Source: Riptortus pedestris
Lineage: Eukaryota > Arthropoda > Insecta > Hemiptera > Alydidae
Reading direction: 5' to 3'
DNA: 64,000 bases
Assembly: GCA_019009955.1 (NCBI GenBank)
Contig: CM032233.1
Coordinates: 84,124,501-84,188,500 of the forward strand
Shown here: one piece after another, positions 1 through 12,544 of the stretch
Numbering within the stretch: position 1 is the first letter of the stretch
How the letters are laid out: the number at the start of each line of letters is the position of its first letter
Translations under genes and position numbers: made by a program
The notes under the pieces: model-generated
The model's database searches: none
Seen by the model: the letters and a program-made list of their open reading frames with translations, nothing else
What the model was told of the DNA's origin: nothing

Positions 1-150
1 TAAAATTGACTGAACGATTTCAAATTGCCATATGTATTTATTCACTTAATATTTACGGTAGTGTTGAATGTTCCCAGTATGTAGATTTATCTATTGTAAA
101 AGTTCACGTAGGAAGTCTGCTTATTTTACGCAGCCCCTGCGTGATTGACT
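1..150 (+). mobile_element. HINE-like element, 3' end
   Basis: Partial copy cut by the window edge. It carries the subterminal motif (here GGAAGTCTGC), a short spacer, the hairpin ACGCAGCCCCTGCGT at 128-142 and the tail GATTGACT. The 3' body matches copies at 18.9 kb and 40.0 kb (shared stretch GAACGATTTCAAATTGC). The next copy begins only about 4 bp after its end. Confidence 0.8.
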
Positions 151-154
151 TATC

Positions 155-765
155 AGCAGATTTCCCTTAAAGGAAATCAGCTATTGAGGTTGTACTCATG
201 ACGCGATTTTCGAAATTTTTCTTCAAATATCCATCGATCCTATCCAGGAGATGACAAAAATGAGGTCCGCTCAAAACTGTATATATATATATATATATGT
301 ATATATATTTGTCTGTTACCGCTCTAGCGGTCGTAATATTTGTTATATCGTTACCAAACTTGATATATAATCGTTTTATACTAAAAGAAAGACCAAGTTC
401 GTTAATGGCTGAAATTGAACCAGGGGGAGAGGGGGGGAATTTCGAAAATTCTTAATATTTCCGTTATTATGCGTCTGATCGAAAAATTGTATAGAACCAA
501 TCTTATTGCAAATGTAGTGTTCTATAAATGATGTTATGTACGTTTTTTCACTATCGTGATTATTTACTGAGATATTTGCATTTTTTACTTTTCAGTCTTC
601 AGTATAGCTACTCATCTCATATTTTCAATGTTCTATTATGTTATGAAGCACTTTATTTGAAGCTTAAATGCCAAATATTGTTCTCATTGAACATTTAAGT
701 TTTGAGATAAATGCAAATACGTGGCGCACGTGGGAAATCTGCTTAGCTAACGCAGCCCCTGCATT
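155..765 (+). mobile_element. HINE-like element, complete, short subfamily
   Basis: Starts AGCAGATTTCCCTTAAAGG and keeps the terminal near-palindrome, head, short (TA)n at about 282-309, CTCTAGCGGTC body start and G-run. It ends with GGGAAATCTGC at 732-742 and a slightly decayed hairpin at 750-762. Copies at 37.8 kb and 51.9 kb share this short 3' body. No coding capacity. Confidence 0.8.
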
Positions 766-1182
766 TAGTGTTAGAGTAGAACAACATTATATGCCGTAAA
801 ACGTACTGTCATTTTTTTTAGAAGCGTTATCGTCCTGTAAAAAAACCTAAGATCTTTATTTCAGAACCACGGAAATATTACAACTATAAGAAAGATTATT
901 CTGTCTGGAGAAGGGAACTCATTCTATCTCCTCTTCAAAGTGAGAATGGAAAACGGGATAGTAAAAGCCCCATTGAAACTCTCTTGGATGGACTTGAAAG
1001 AGACCGCTTCCTTCTCTTATCAGTCAACACACAATAATGGAGACACCATTCTTCTGAGTTTCTATCTTTCGTTACCTTAGTTCAGGATACTCGAATTATG
1101 GTATATTTGCAAACTTTCTATTCTATGTTCATTTATATTAAATTAACTGGGCGTTCATAGATATAAATAGAGCGTGTGTTTT
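766..1182. other. Non-element spacer with a short open frame
   Basis: No repeat structure seen. The plus strand is open from 841 to a stop at 1078-1080 (79 codons, first ATG late). A weak acceptor-like TTTATTTCAG ends at 864. I recognise no domain, no donor site follows, and the frame may be chance. Confidence 0.25.
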
Positions 1183-1305
1183 AGCAGATTTCCTTTAAGG
1201 GAAATCAACTATTGAGGTCGTACTCATGACGCGATTTTCGAAAAATGTCTTCAAATCTCCATCGATCCTACACAGATGATAACGAAAATGAGTTCCGTTC
1301 AAAAT

Positions 1306-1371
<66 letters not shown>

Positions 1372-1740
1372 GTTACCGATCTAGTGGTCGCAATTATTGT
1401 TTAATCGTTACCAAACTCGATATTTAATCGTTTTATGTAAAAAGAAAGATCAAGTTCGTTAAGGGTTAAAGTTGGACCAGGGGAAGGGGGGTGTATAGAG
1501 GAAGGGAATTTCGAAAACGGTCTTATTGCCAATTAAATTTACTATAAATATTGTTCTACGCATATTTTCTTTATAATGAGTATTAACCGAAATATTTTGA
1601 TTTACTAAACTAAAACTATATTTCCGCTTTCAGTAAACTCCTACAAGTGTCATATTAATAATAAGGTGTATTTAGATTTATCTGTTGTTAACCTTCCCGT
1701 GAAAAATCTACATATTTATGCAGCACTGCGTGACGTAGTT
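1183..1740 (+). mobile_element. HINE-like element, complete but diverged 3' end
   Basis: Starts AGCAGATTTCCTTTAAGG. It has the head, a long (TA)n at about 1308-1369, a body with CTAGTGGTC and a G-run, then a shortened 3' body. The subterminal motif is decayed (GAAAAATCTAC) and the hairpin is weak (ATGCAGCACTGCGT). T-rich DNA follows the 3' end. Confidence 0.75.
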
Positions 1741-1892
1741 TTTTCATGTGTTCATCATAGTTTCATGAATAGTTTGCCGATGTTCTCTTCAATACTGTCA
1801 AAAATCTATTATAAATCAAATTCTGTTTAAAGCTCAATGGGTTTGTTTTGAAGAATTTTATTTATAATAGATCCTTGACTACATTAAAGAGA

Positions 1893-2165
1893 ACATCCCC
1901 AAAATAATTTGAGGAGATAAATAAACTAAAATAGAAATGTATATCTTTTTCTAAAAAAGAAATCGTCAGTAAATTTAAAAATATTTGGATTAATTTAAAA
2001 ATTTATTTACACGTTTGTAGATTAGGAATAAATGATATCTTTTTCTGTTTTTTTTTTTTTTTTTTTTTAAATTCCACTTTCTATCATTTTGCTAGGCTAA
2101 CTATTTTTTTTTTTAAATAGTAGTCTAAGTTTATTTTTTATCTCCTCAAATTATTTTGGGGATGT
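1893..2165. repeat. Candidate MITE with 29-bp perfect terminal inverted repeats
   Basis: Positions 1893-1921 (beginning ACATCCCCAAAATAATTTG) recur as an exact reverse complement at 2137-2165. The AT-rich interior of about 215 bp contains a T-run at 2047-2068 and no ORF. No convincing target-site duplication is seen, and no second copy was found in the window. Confidence 0.5.
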
Positions 2166-2250
2166 AATAAGAAAAAAAGATAAATTTAATTAGACGATGT
2201 GGAAGAAAATAGGTTAATACAATACATCTATTAAATTCTATGTATATATA

Positions 2251-2251
<1 letters not shown>

Positions 2252-2319
<68 letters not shown>

Positions 2320-2440
2320 GTGTGCATATTAATTGGAATGGGCCTTATTTTAATCATCTAGGATGGTTATTTGAAAAAATTTTCTAATTCGTGTCATGAA
2401 TACTAACTCAATAGCTGATTTTCCTTAGGGGAAATCTCCT
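2252..2440 (-). mobile_element. HINE-like element, 5' end joined to (TA)n only
   Basis: A (TA)n tract at about 2252-2318 is followed by a decayed minus-strand head that ends in CAATAGCTGATTTTCCTTAGG. The body expected on the other side of the microsatellite is absent, so the copy was truncated at its own repeat tract. Confidence 0.65.
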
Positions 2441-3083
2441 CAAATATAACTCACAGAAGGACTGTAATAGCACTGTTACCTTTCTCTAGTGGACTTACTC
2501 AGCCGAGGATAGATATAATATGAGGTCATGGATAAAGTACACCTCTGCTACGTGGGAATGTTACCAGGGGTGCTCCCCGTAACTTCATACTAGTAGTTTA
2601 TTTGTATGTCAAGATGTAGAAGTAAATAGCTTTCTCTTGGCACATAAAACAAATGTACACAACTAGTTAAGCAGGTACTCGTGTCAGCAATGTGAATTGA
2701 AACATTGATGTTAATACACTTGGTAAGCCTAGACTCAAGCAGTCGATTCCCGTGTTGGCAATAGGAATTTATTAGGCGTCGAATTCAGTGCATAGAACCC
2801 TTCTAATGATATGTATTTTTTCCCATGAAATGTTAAGAAAACTTAAATATTTTTCTTCTTATTTTGGGCCCAATATTATCTATATATTCTTCAAATTGGA
2901 TGGCAAGGGTCTCCAATGAAAAACATTTTTTTTCGGTAAAAACTTTATTGAACCTGCCCTACATGTTTAATGGCTTATTTGACACCCCTTCAGGGGCTAT
3001 CCCCTTTAAAAAATTATAAAAAATTATTTAAATTTAAATTAAAAACATTAATTTAACACATCCCTTAATAATTATTTGCTATA
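2441..3083. other. Unannotated DNA with a piece of a dispersed repeat
   Basis: No ORF or RNA gene recognised. About 2850-2930 resembles, in reverse complement, the 20.56-20.65 kb region (shared TTCTTCTTATT and a GGT(C)TCCAATGAAAAAC / ACCAATAAAAAAC-like core), so a short dispersed repeat is present. The rest is AT-rich. Confidence 0.3.
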
Positions 3084-3692
3084 TCCTACTTAGGATCAAT
3101 GGACATTTGAAGACATTTTGTTTCTCCGTTACTATAAGTCGGATTGAAAAAATGTTTAGAATCAATCTTATAGAAAATTAAATGAAATATTGTTATATAC
3201 ATTTATTCTCTAGCTTGAATATTAACCGAGATATTTGCCTTTTTCAATTTTCAGCCTTCAGCAAACCCCCACTTCTACTCATGTTACATTAACAATACTC
3301 GGTTATGTAATAAGCCACACCATTCGAAGCTTAAATAGCAATTATTGCTTTCAAGAGACATTTATTATACGAGATACATGCAAATATGTTCTGGTGAGCC
3401 CCGCTCCCTTAATTATTATTCTGAATCATAATAAATTACAGTACTAAATACAGTAAATAGTTATCAACCAAATTAATTCAGATATATTACAGTAATTGTT
3501 TTTCTTTCCGGTAAGAAGTTGCCAGAACTGTTTGTTTACATTTCAGATACTTTCCGTCGGGAGGTTTCTTATTATCGTTTGTATTACTTAATATTCACGG
3601 TGGAGTTGCGTTACCGGTATGTAGATTTATATATTGTTAACCTTCACGAGGGAAATCTGCTTAGTTTACGCAGCCCCTGCGTGACTTACTTT
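3084..3692 (+). mobile_element. HINE-like element, chimeric
   Basis: Begins with about 35 bp of minus-strand head (TAGGATCAATGGACATTTG), then switches to a plus-strand body at about 3121. It has the long 3' body, CCTTCAGCAAACCCCCAC, GGGAAATCTGC at about 3651 and hairpin ACGCAGCCCCTGCGT. The (TA)n and the proper 5' end are missing. Confidence 0.75.
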
Positions 3693-6252
3693 TATTATTT
3701 TAGTGCTGAAATATAATTAGTTTAGATTAATCCACAATATTTTATACAACGAGGCGTTAATGCGTTTGGGAAAATCAATAGATCCTGGCAAATGCGAGTG
3801 CTAGAGTAAAGTTGTATTGAAAGTACAAAAGTAAAAATATGAACAAGGCATCCTCTGCAACAGTGAATGGTTTCCTCAAATTGCGGCGAGGTGTAAGGGC
3901 TCTTCGTTCCAGATCAGTAATATAGATAAAATCGGTGTGAAACGTTTTCAGGCAGCAATTCGCTAGTGCAATGCTGCCATAGTTTCATGGTTAATTTCAT
4001 GTCACCTTTTTATGTAGAGCATTATTAGGTATGGCTCAGACTGCCGAGCTGTAATATCCTCTGTTGAGATCCCCAACTGGAGGTAATCATAGGAATATAT
4101 ATTTATACACATATTCCATTTTTTCTGTTATGGGTTGGACAAATGGAAATTTGAAAGTTTCGAAAACTGTTGTCAACCTTTGCAAGCTGATCTCTCTAAG
4201 GGAATTCTGCCAAAAGAATGCCACAAAAAAAAAAAAGGAATCTGTGAATAACGACACAGATTATCCATTTTAAACAATTGTAGTTAACCTAGTGCCTTAT
4301 ATCTTCTCCAGATGCGGTTCCATTGCATTGAAGGACGAAGTGATTTTCAAAATCACTGCCGATAATAAGTAAATCATCCCTAAAGTATTTAATACTGAGA
4401 AATGTGTGCACGAATTTTCAAAGTAGGAAATATAGACAAATTGCCGACGTGCGATCTCTATGCTATGGATGGAACCGACACCTTCACAAATGTATCTGTT
4501 TTTGGATTTTCACTATAGATAATGCTACTAGTGTAAATGTGCTACTAAATAAGAATATTTAACGTTGTTGATTAACAAGGTCTACAATTGTAGCTCAAAT
4601 ATTAACTGAGTTAGTCGTAAAGTCGTCTTTAGAGCGTTCAGTAAACCCTCACTTCAATTCTTCCAAGTTTATGGTATTTACGCTACCACATTTAAGACTC
4701 TAGTAAACTGTCAGAAACTTGTAAGTATGTAACTGTCAGAATGTGACGGAGTTCAGGGAAAGGTTATCGAAATTTATTAAGACGTTATAGCGAATGAGAA
4801 AAATGATATTATTCCTAATTTTATTAAATAATTTTAAACTTTTCATAAGGATTTCTTGGGAGTGAAAAATGAGAGAAGGGGCACCAGTCTATAGTGGAAA
4901 AGGAATTGGTGGTCCCTAGCTAATACAGAGTCGGTTGATCATTAACAGAAAAATATAGCAATTCTTTTCAAAACTCGTACGCCCTATATAGTTTATCCAA
5001 ACAGAATAAAAGAAGAGGGTACAAAAATTAGTGGTTTGAATGACGTTTGCAAGAGTCCTACTAGATTTCTTAGACTCGGATTTTATCCTGTCCTGCTGAA
5101 ATCCCCTGGCATTTTCTCCTTGTATTGAATGAAATCTGGTTCCTTTCTTACAAAATCAATTTCAATAGCGTTTTCTTCGATGTCATAATGATTTGGCATT
5201 ATTAATTTATGAAACTAGGCCTAAATTCCTGAGGGCCCGGCCATAAAGCCACTGTTCGTAACATGACCCACTTCGTTACATCGTAACTGTCCCTCTATCT
5301 CTACCCCTAAACTCATTCCCTCTACGAAGGCTAACTGGTCGGGCAGCGACAGTGATCCTCTAATTGCGGACACCTAGCCTCCGCTAGTCCTCCTTCGGTT
5401 TATCTTTGGAGCACTTTTGGATCTTCTCGAACTACCCGATGTACTATTAAAAATTTTTTGGGCGGAGGGGGTTGGGCAACTATCTAACCACCAAGGTATT
5501 GAAGTGTGGCTGGAACACTTTTCTATTCGACAGCTTAAATAGTCTCAGAATGAAAGGCATCCAAATTTCGCTTAATCTGAAGACGTCTTTTTTGTTGATG
5601 TTATTAGGGAACTTTGCTATTTCTATGGAATCTTGTACTATTCCTACCCACAAAAAGAGGGTATGTTATATTTTCCTGGCAATTTAGTAAGGAGCTAATC
5701 CTTGAAACTTAATATATCCTAATTTTCTGTCTGTGCCAAAAGCTGTACTTATTCCTTTCTTTCTCAGTAATCTGATCCCTACATCTTAACAAAAATATTA
5801 CTGCCGTTTGTCGATGCTTTTTGAGCCGTTCTTTTCTTTTTTCTTCTTCAATTCTTTATGGATTTCTTCTTTCCCAAAGTCATTTTTCATAGCGCTGACA
5901 TGAGGTGGCTTTTTTTCTGTTGCCGGGTTCTGTGGTTCCATTTTGAATGGAATTATAATCAATTTATAAAGTTTTTTCTTTGTAATTGTTTCACGAACTT
6001 TTTGTTAATGTTAGAACAATACAGATTTCAAGAGAACTCAGAAAGCAAAGAACAGATTCAGCCTTTTTCACAGACAGAAAAGTAGGGCATATTATACCAT
6101 TAAATATTAAGTATCAACGATCAGCTCCATACTAGTGTAGCAAGAAAATATAGCATACTCTTCTCGTGGCTATAACCTGTCAGACAGGGAGGTTGATAAA
6201 CACCTTAATTATACATCAAGGGTGCGAAGAAATTTCGGATAGAAGACTCAAA
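3693..6252. other. Long stretch without a recognisable gene
   Basis: No credible gene was seen. About 4590-4740 is a decayed HINE-like body (TTAACTGAGTTAGTCGTAAAG, CAGTAAACCCTCACTTC). About 4860-5060 is a diverged copy of the sequence at 13.30-13.45 kb (shared CATTAACAGAAA and tract order), so it is another old repeat. An A-run lies near 4226-4237. The rest appears single-copy within the window. Confidence 0.35.
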
Positions 6253-7240
6253 CGTCCGTCACGCAGGGACTGCGTAAACTAAGCAGATTTCCCTGGTGAA
6301 GTTTAATAATAGATAACGCTAAATCGCCACCGTTGCGAAATGCGATTATTGTATGAATAATAATAATAATAGATAAATCTACATACTGGTAACACAATGC
6401 CACCGTGAATATTAAGTGAATAAATGCAAATGGTAATAAGAAATCTTTCACTTTTAATAATCTCCCGACGGGAATCGTCTGAAATGTAAAGAAACAGGTC
6501 TGCCAACCTCTCACCGGAAAGAAAATTAATTATTGAAACATACCAGATATAACATTTTAATATTATTGAAAACTATGTACTATATCCAGTCCCGTAATTT
6601 ATAATGAATCAGAATAATGTTTATCTCAATCATTCAAATTTTAGTAGTCCAAGACTTTAAGACGGGGGGGGGGGGGTCACAAGAACGTATTTGCATGTAA
6701 CTCGTATAATAAAGGTCTCTGGAAAAGAATATTTGAAATTTAAGCTTCTAGTAATTTGGTTTATTCTATAGCAGAGTATTGTTTATGTAACACGAGTAGA
6801 AGTGGGGGTTTTCTATAGGCTGAAAACTGAAAAATGCAAATATCTCGGTTAATATTCAAGGTAGAGAATAAATGTATATAACAATATTTATACTAAATTT
6901 AATTTGAAATAAGATTTATTCTGTACACGTTTTCGATCCGATTTATAGTAAAGGAGATATTTCGAATTTTCAAAATTCTTCCCCTCTAAACCCCTTCTTC
7001 CCCTGATCCGATTTCAGCGATTTATGAACTTTCTTTTTAGATAAAACGACTAAATATCGAGTTTGGTAATGACAAAAATGGTGACCGCTAGAGCGGTAAC
7101 AGGCAAATATATATATAGTTTTGAACGGACCTCATTTTCGTCATCTACTAGGTAGGATCGATCAACATTTGAAGAAAAATTTAGAAAATTGCCTCATGAG
7201 TACAACCTCAATAGCTGGTTTCCCTTAAGGAAAATCTGCT
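6253..7240 (-). mobile_element. HINE-like element, complete, long subfamily
   Basis: On the minus strand it runs from GAAATCAGCT-like 5' DNA at about 7240 to GTCCGTCACGCAGGG (reverse complement of the 3' end) at 6253. It has the long 3' body, a G-run at 6664-6676, only a short (TA)n at about 7108-7118 and both subterminal motifs. At about 990 bp it is the longest uninterrupted copy here and useful as a reference structure. Confidence 0.85.
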
Positions 7241-7409
7241 TAAAACATCAGAACAATTTTAGCCAACCTAGGACCCCATTTAAATTTGCTGATGGCGAAA
7301 ATTAACCGGCACCGGGAAAGAATCTTACATGAGCCACAGAAATAGTGTAAAGCTTGGAATGTCTATTACAGATAACTCAACTTCCATCTTTTGACTGCAG
7401 TAATAATAC

Positions 7410-7800
7410 TTGATATTTAACCGGTCCATTCAACATTATAGTTCATAATTGTTATTGGCGAAAATCGGACATGGAATAGTGGGGGTTTAGAGGGGGATAA
7501 GAAAATTCAAAATTTCTCCGTTGTTATGAGTCGGAGGGTAAAATGTTATAGAACCAATATTGTTAAACATTTAATTTTCTGCAATTGTTGTTCTATGCAT
7601 TTTTTGGTAAATCGAGTATTTAGCGAGTTATTAATACTTTCTTGTTTTCTGCATTCAGTAACTCTCCTAAGAAGGGGGTGGTTCTAATAATGGATTTTTA
7701 CATATAAATAGAGAATACGAGGTGAGATAACACGAGCGTGTTATACCGCCATGAGGGAAATCTGCTTAGTTTACGCAGCCCCTGCGTGCTTTTTCATTAT
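7410..7800 (+). mobile_element. HINE-like element, subfamily B, 5'-truncated
   Basis: Body and 3' end only. The body differs from the main subfamily (GTTATTGGCGAAAATCGGAC, ATCGAGTATTTAGCGAGTTA) but ends the same way, with GGGAAATCTGC and CGCAGCCCCTGCGTG. The following TTTTCATTATCTATATCAAA is also found after the 3' ends inside the downstream array, so this may be an old outer unit of it. Confidence 0.7.
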
Positions 7801-7829
7801 CTATATCAAATGAACTGAATAGTTTTCCC

Positions 7830-8621
7830 TATATTGAATATTAACCAATTAACGGGGATATTCCCCCGTGTTCAAGAGTACGTTCTTGTATTCTGCCTTC
7901 AGTAACCCCCATCTCTTTTACTCTTCGGCTAGAGAATACGTGGAATATGAATACAGATTACGAGGAGAGAACACGAGCGTGTTATGGAAAATGTTCCTCA
8001 AATGTCCATCGATCCTATGTGGGAGATGACGAAAATGAGGGTCTTACAAAATTGTATATATATATTGTAACGCCCTAGCGATCGCAATTTTTGTCTGATC
8101 GTTGCCGAACTCGATATTTAAACGTTTTATGTAAAAATGAAGGTCAAGTTCGTTAACAGCTAATATCGGACCAGTGGGAGGGGGGGGGGGTTAGAGGGGA
8201 GAATATAGATATCCGTTGTTATCGTCGGCTCTAAAAATTGTATAGAATCAATCTTATTGTGAATGTAATATGCTATGCATGTTTTCTCTATACTGAATAT
8301 TAACAGAGATATTTCCATATTTTAATTTTCGGCCATCAGCAAAACCCCCACTCCAACTCATTTGATATTGACTTTAAGCTGTTATATCATGAACCATTTC
8401 ATTTAAATGTTAAATACGAAATATGGTTTCCATTGAACAATTACTTTGTAAGACACATGCAAATACATCATTTGATGGCGTTATCAATTAAGACTTTTCG
8501 TTCATTACTGAAAAATGTTTATTTGATCTATACCATACTCGATATTTAGCCATTTCAGTCTACACTAAAGATCATATTTGCTATTGGCTGAAATCGGACC
8601 TGGAATAGGTGGGGTGTAGAG
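7830..8621 (+). mobile_element. HINE-like pieces, mixed subfamilies
   Basis: A B-type 3' body remnant (to about 7985) is followed by a head fragment (CCATCGATCCTATGTGGGAG), a short (TA)n at 8057, an A-type body with G-run at 8180-8190, and a second B-type body from about 8520. Edges are ragged. It looks like a diverged left flank of the array that follows. Confidence 0.65.
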
Positions 8622-11600
8622 TGTTCTACAATAGTTGTTCTATGCATTATATCGTAACTCTAGTATTAAGCGAGTTAGTCGTACTTTCTTGTACTCTGCA
8701 TTCAGTAACCCCCCCCCCCTTCTACTCATCGGAATTTTATATATAAATAGAGAATACGTGGAGAGATGAGATTACGGTGTTATACCTGCACGTGGGAAAT
8801 CTCCTTAGTTTACAGAGCCCCTGCGTGAAGGACTTTTTCATTATCTACATCAAATGAACTAAAGAGCGGGAAGTAGTTGGAAAGGGCCCTGACTCTACAG
8901 ACGGACATACCTATGGACTATTGAGGTGTGTAGCTGGCGACATGTGCCGAGTGGTAGCGGAGATGGCCGGAGGTTGCTAGAACCGTGGAGGGGATGACAC
9001 ACTCGAATTTCACTGTTTCATTAAAGAGTAAAGATTATATTAGGAAGTTGCTGAATATCTCCCTTACTATGAATCGGATCGAAAGATTTTACATAAGAAA
9101 TATTGTTAAATCAACGATTGTCTACAATTTTTGTTCTATAAATGCTTTCATAGCTCATATATGAAGCGAGTTATTTGTAATGCCTTATTTTTAGCCTTCA
9201 GTAAATCTCCCACTTGAATTCATCCAATTTTTATTGAGAAATAGGAGAATTTGCTGAATCGAGACAACTGTCATTCAGTTTATCATATTTCTTTAATGTG
9301 GGAGAGGAATCAGCTATTCAGGTCGTATGCATGTCGGATTTTGGAAACTTTTACTCAAATGTCCGTCGATCCTACCTAGGAGATGACGAAAATGAGGGCC
9401 GTACAAAATTGTATATATTTATATATACTGTAATGCTCTAGCGGTCGCAATTTTCGTCTGATCGTTGCCGAACTCGATATTTAAACGTTTTATGTAAAAA
9501 TGAAGATCAAGTTCGTTAACAGCTAAAATCGGACCAGTGTGAGGTGGGTTTAGAGGGGAGAATATAGAAAATCCGTTGTTATGTGTCGGCTCGAAAAATT
9601 GTATAGAATCAATCTTCCATTCCATTTATGTTAACACTAAAGCTCATATTTCTTATTGGCTGAAATTGGACCTAGAATAGTGGTGGTGTAGAAAGGGGAA
9701 TTAGAAAATTTAAAATGTCTCCATTATTATGAGTCGGATGGTAAAATGTTAAAGAACCAATCTTGTTAAACTATTGATGTTCTACAATAGTTGTTCTATG
9801 CATTACATCGTAACTCTAGTATTAAGCGAGTTAGTCGTACTTTCTTGTATTCTGTCTTCAGTAACCCCTAGTTACTTAGTAACTCATTGGTCAGAGAACA
9901 CGTGTAATATGAATAGAGAATACGTAGGGATATATCACGAGCGCGTTATACCTGCACGTGGGAAATCTGTTTAGTTTACGCAGCCACTGCGAGAAGGACT
10001 TTTTCATTATCTACATCAAATGATCTAAAGAGCGGGAAGTAGTGGGAAAGGGCCCTGACTCTACAGACGGACATACCTATGGACTATTGAGGTGTGTAGC
10101 TGACGACGAGTGCCGAGTGGTAGCGGAGATGGCCGGAGGTTGGGCTAGAACCGTGGAGGGGATGACACACTCGAATTTCACTGTTTCATTAAAGAGTGAA
10201 GATTATATTAGGAAGTTGCTGAAATGGTGAGGGGCAATTAGAAGAAGTAAAATATCTCCCTTACTATGAATCGGATCGAAAGATTTTACATAAGAAATAT
10301 TGTTAAAGCAACGATTGTCTACAATTGTTGTTCTATAAATGCTTTCATAGCTCATATATGAAGCGAGTTATTTGTCATGCCTTATTTTTAGCCTTCAGTA
10401 AATCTCTCACTTGAATTCATCCAATTTTTATTGAGAAATAGGAGAATTTGTTGAATCGAGACAACTGTCATTCAGTTTATCAGATTTCTTTAATGTGGTA
10501 GAGGAATCAGCTATTCAGGTCGTATGCATGTTGGATTTTGGAAACTTTTACTCAAATGTCCGTCGATCCTACCTAGGAGATGAAGAAAATGAGAGCCGTA
10601 CAAAATTGTATATATTTATATATACTGTAATGCTCTAGCGGTCGCAATTTTCGTCTGATCGTTGCCGAACTCGATATTTAAACGTTTTATGTAAAAATGA
10701 AAATCAAGTTCGTTAACGGCTAAAATCGGACCAGTGTGAGGTGGGTTTAGAGGGGAGAATATAGAAAATCCGTTGTTATGTCTCGGCTCGAAAAATTGTA
10801 TAGAATCAATCGTCCATTCCATTTATGTTAACTCTAAAGCTCATATTTCTTATTGGCTGAAATTGGACCTAGAATAGTGGTGGTGTAGAGAGGGGGAATT
10901 AGAAAATTCAAAATGTCTCCGTTATTATGAGTCGGATGGTAAAATGTTATAGAACCAATCTTGTTAAACTACTGATATTCTACAATAGTTGTTCTATGCA
11001 TTACATCGTAACTCTAGTATTAAGCGAGTTAGTCGTACTTTCTTGTATTCTGAATTCAGTAACCCCCACCCCTTCTACTCATCGTATAAATAGAGAATAC
11101 GTGGCGAAATGAGATTACGAGCGTGTTATACCTGCACGTGGGAAATCTCCTTAGTTTACACAGCCCCTGCGTGAAGGACTTTTTCATTATCTACATCAAA
11201 CGATCTAAAGAGCGGGAAGTAGTTGGAAAGGGCCCTGACTGTACAGACGGACATACCTATGGACTATTGAGGTGTGTAGCTGACGACGAGTGCCGAGTGG
11301 TAGCGGAGATGGCCGGAGCTTGCTAGAACCGTGGAGGGGATGACACACTCGAATTTCACTGTTTCATTAAAGAGTGAAGATTATATTAGGAAGTTGCTGA
11401 AATGGTGAGGGGCAATTAGAAGAAGAAAAATATCTCCCTTACTATGAATCGGATCGAAAGATTTTACATAAGAATTGTTGTATTGTTAAATCAACGATTG
11501 TCTCCACAATTATTGTTCTATAAATGCTTTCATAGCTCATATATGAAGCGAGTTATTTGTAATGCCTTATTTTTAGCCTTCAGTAAATCTCCCACTTGAA

Positions 11601-12544
11601 TTCATCCAATTTTTATTGAGAAATAGGAGAATTTGCTGAATCGAGACAACTGTCATTCAGTTTATCAGATTTCTTTAATGTGGGAGAGGAATCAGCTATT
11701 CAGGTCGTATGAATGTTGGATTTTGGAAACTTTTACTCAAATGTCCGTCGATCCTACCTTGGAGATGACGAAAATGAGGGCCGTACAAAATTGTATATAT
11801 TTATATATACTGTAATGCTCTAGCGGTCGGAATTTTCTTCTGATCGTTGCCGAACTCGATATTTAAAAATTTTATGTAAAAATAAAGATCAAGTTCGTTA
11901 AAGGCTAAAATCGGACCAGTGTGAGGTGGGTTTAGAGGGGAGAATATAGAAAATCCGTTGTTATGTGTCGGCTCGAAAAATTGTATAGAATCAATCGTCC
12001 ATTCCATTTATGTTAACTCTAAAGCTCATATTTCTTATTGGCTGAAATTGGACCTAGAATAGTGGTGGTGTAGAGAGGGGGAATTAGAAAATTCAAAATG
12101 TCTCCGTTATTATGAGTCGGATGGTAAAATGTCATAGAAGCAATCTTGTTAAGCTATTGATGTTATAAATTGTTGTTCTTTGCATTATTTCTTAACTCTA
12201 GTATTAAGCGCGTTATTCGTACTTTCTTGTATTCTGTTTTCAGTAACCCCTAGTTACTTAGTAACTCATCGGTTAGAGAATACGTGTAATATGAATAGAG
12301 AATACGTAGGGATATATCACGAGCGTTTTATACCTGCACGTGGGAAATCAGTTTAGTTTACACAGCCCCTGCGTGAAGGACTTTTTCATTATCTACATCA
12401 AATGAACTAAAGAGCGGGAAGTAGTTGGAAAGGGCCCTGACTGTACAGACGGACATACCTATGGACTATTGAGGTGTGTAGCTGACGACGAGTGCCGAGT
12501 GGTAGCGGAGATGGCCGGAGCTTGCTAGAACCGTGGAGGGGATG
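8622..12544 (+). repeat. Tandem array of HINE-derived units of about 1.17-1.20 kb
   Basis: Three full units follow a partial one (8622-8996): 8997-10164, 10165-11342 and 11343-12544. Each joint reads GGGGATG then ACACACTCG. Each unit holds a B-type HINE-derived block with a degraded 5' end, a second copy with head, short TATATTTATATATA microsatellite, body and 3' end (for example CGCAGCCACTGCGAG near 9979), and a GC-rich segment of about 120-150 bp with GGGCCCTGACT and GATGGCCGGAG. Units differ by small indels and point changes. Short ORFs inside recur only because the units recur and are not genes. Confidence 0.85.

Noticed and set aside
10042..10230. 62-codon ORF over the captured GC-rich segment
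   Set aside because: Other units of the array carry a stop (GCTTGCTAGAACC) in the same frame, and no domain is visible.
9419..12007. Recurring 68-codon minus-strand ORF (9419-9625, 10616-10822, 11801-12007)
   Set aside because: Its conservation comes from the tandem array. The same body sequence in dispersed copies is broken, so there is no sign of coding constraint.
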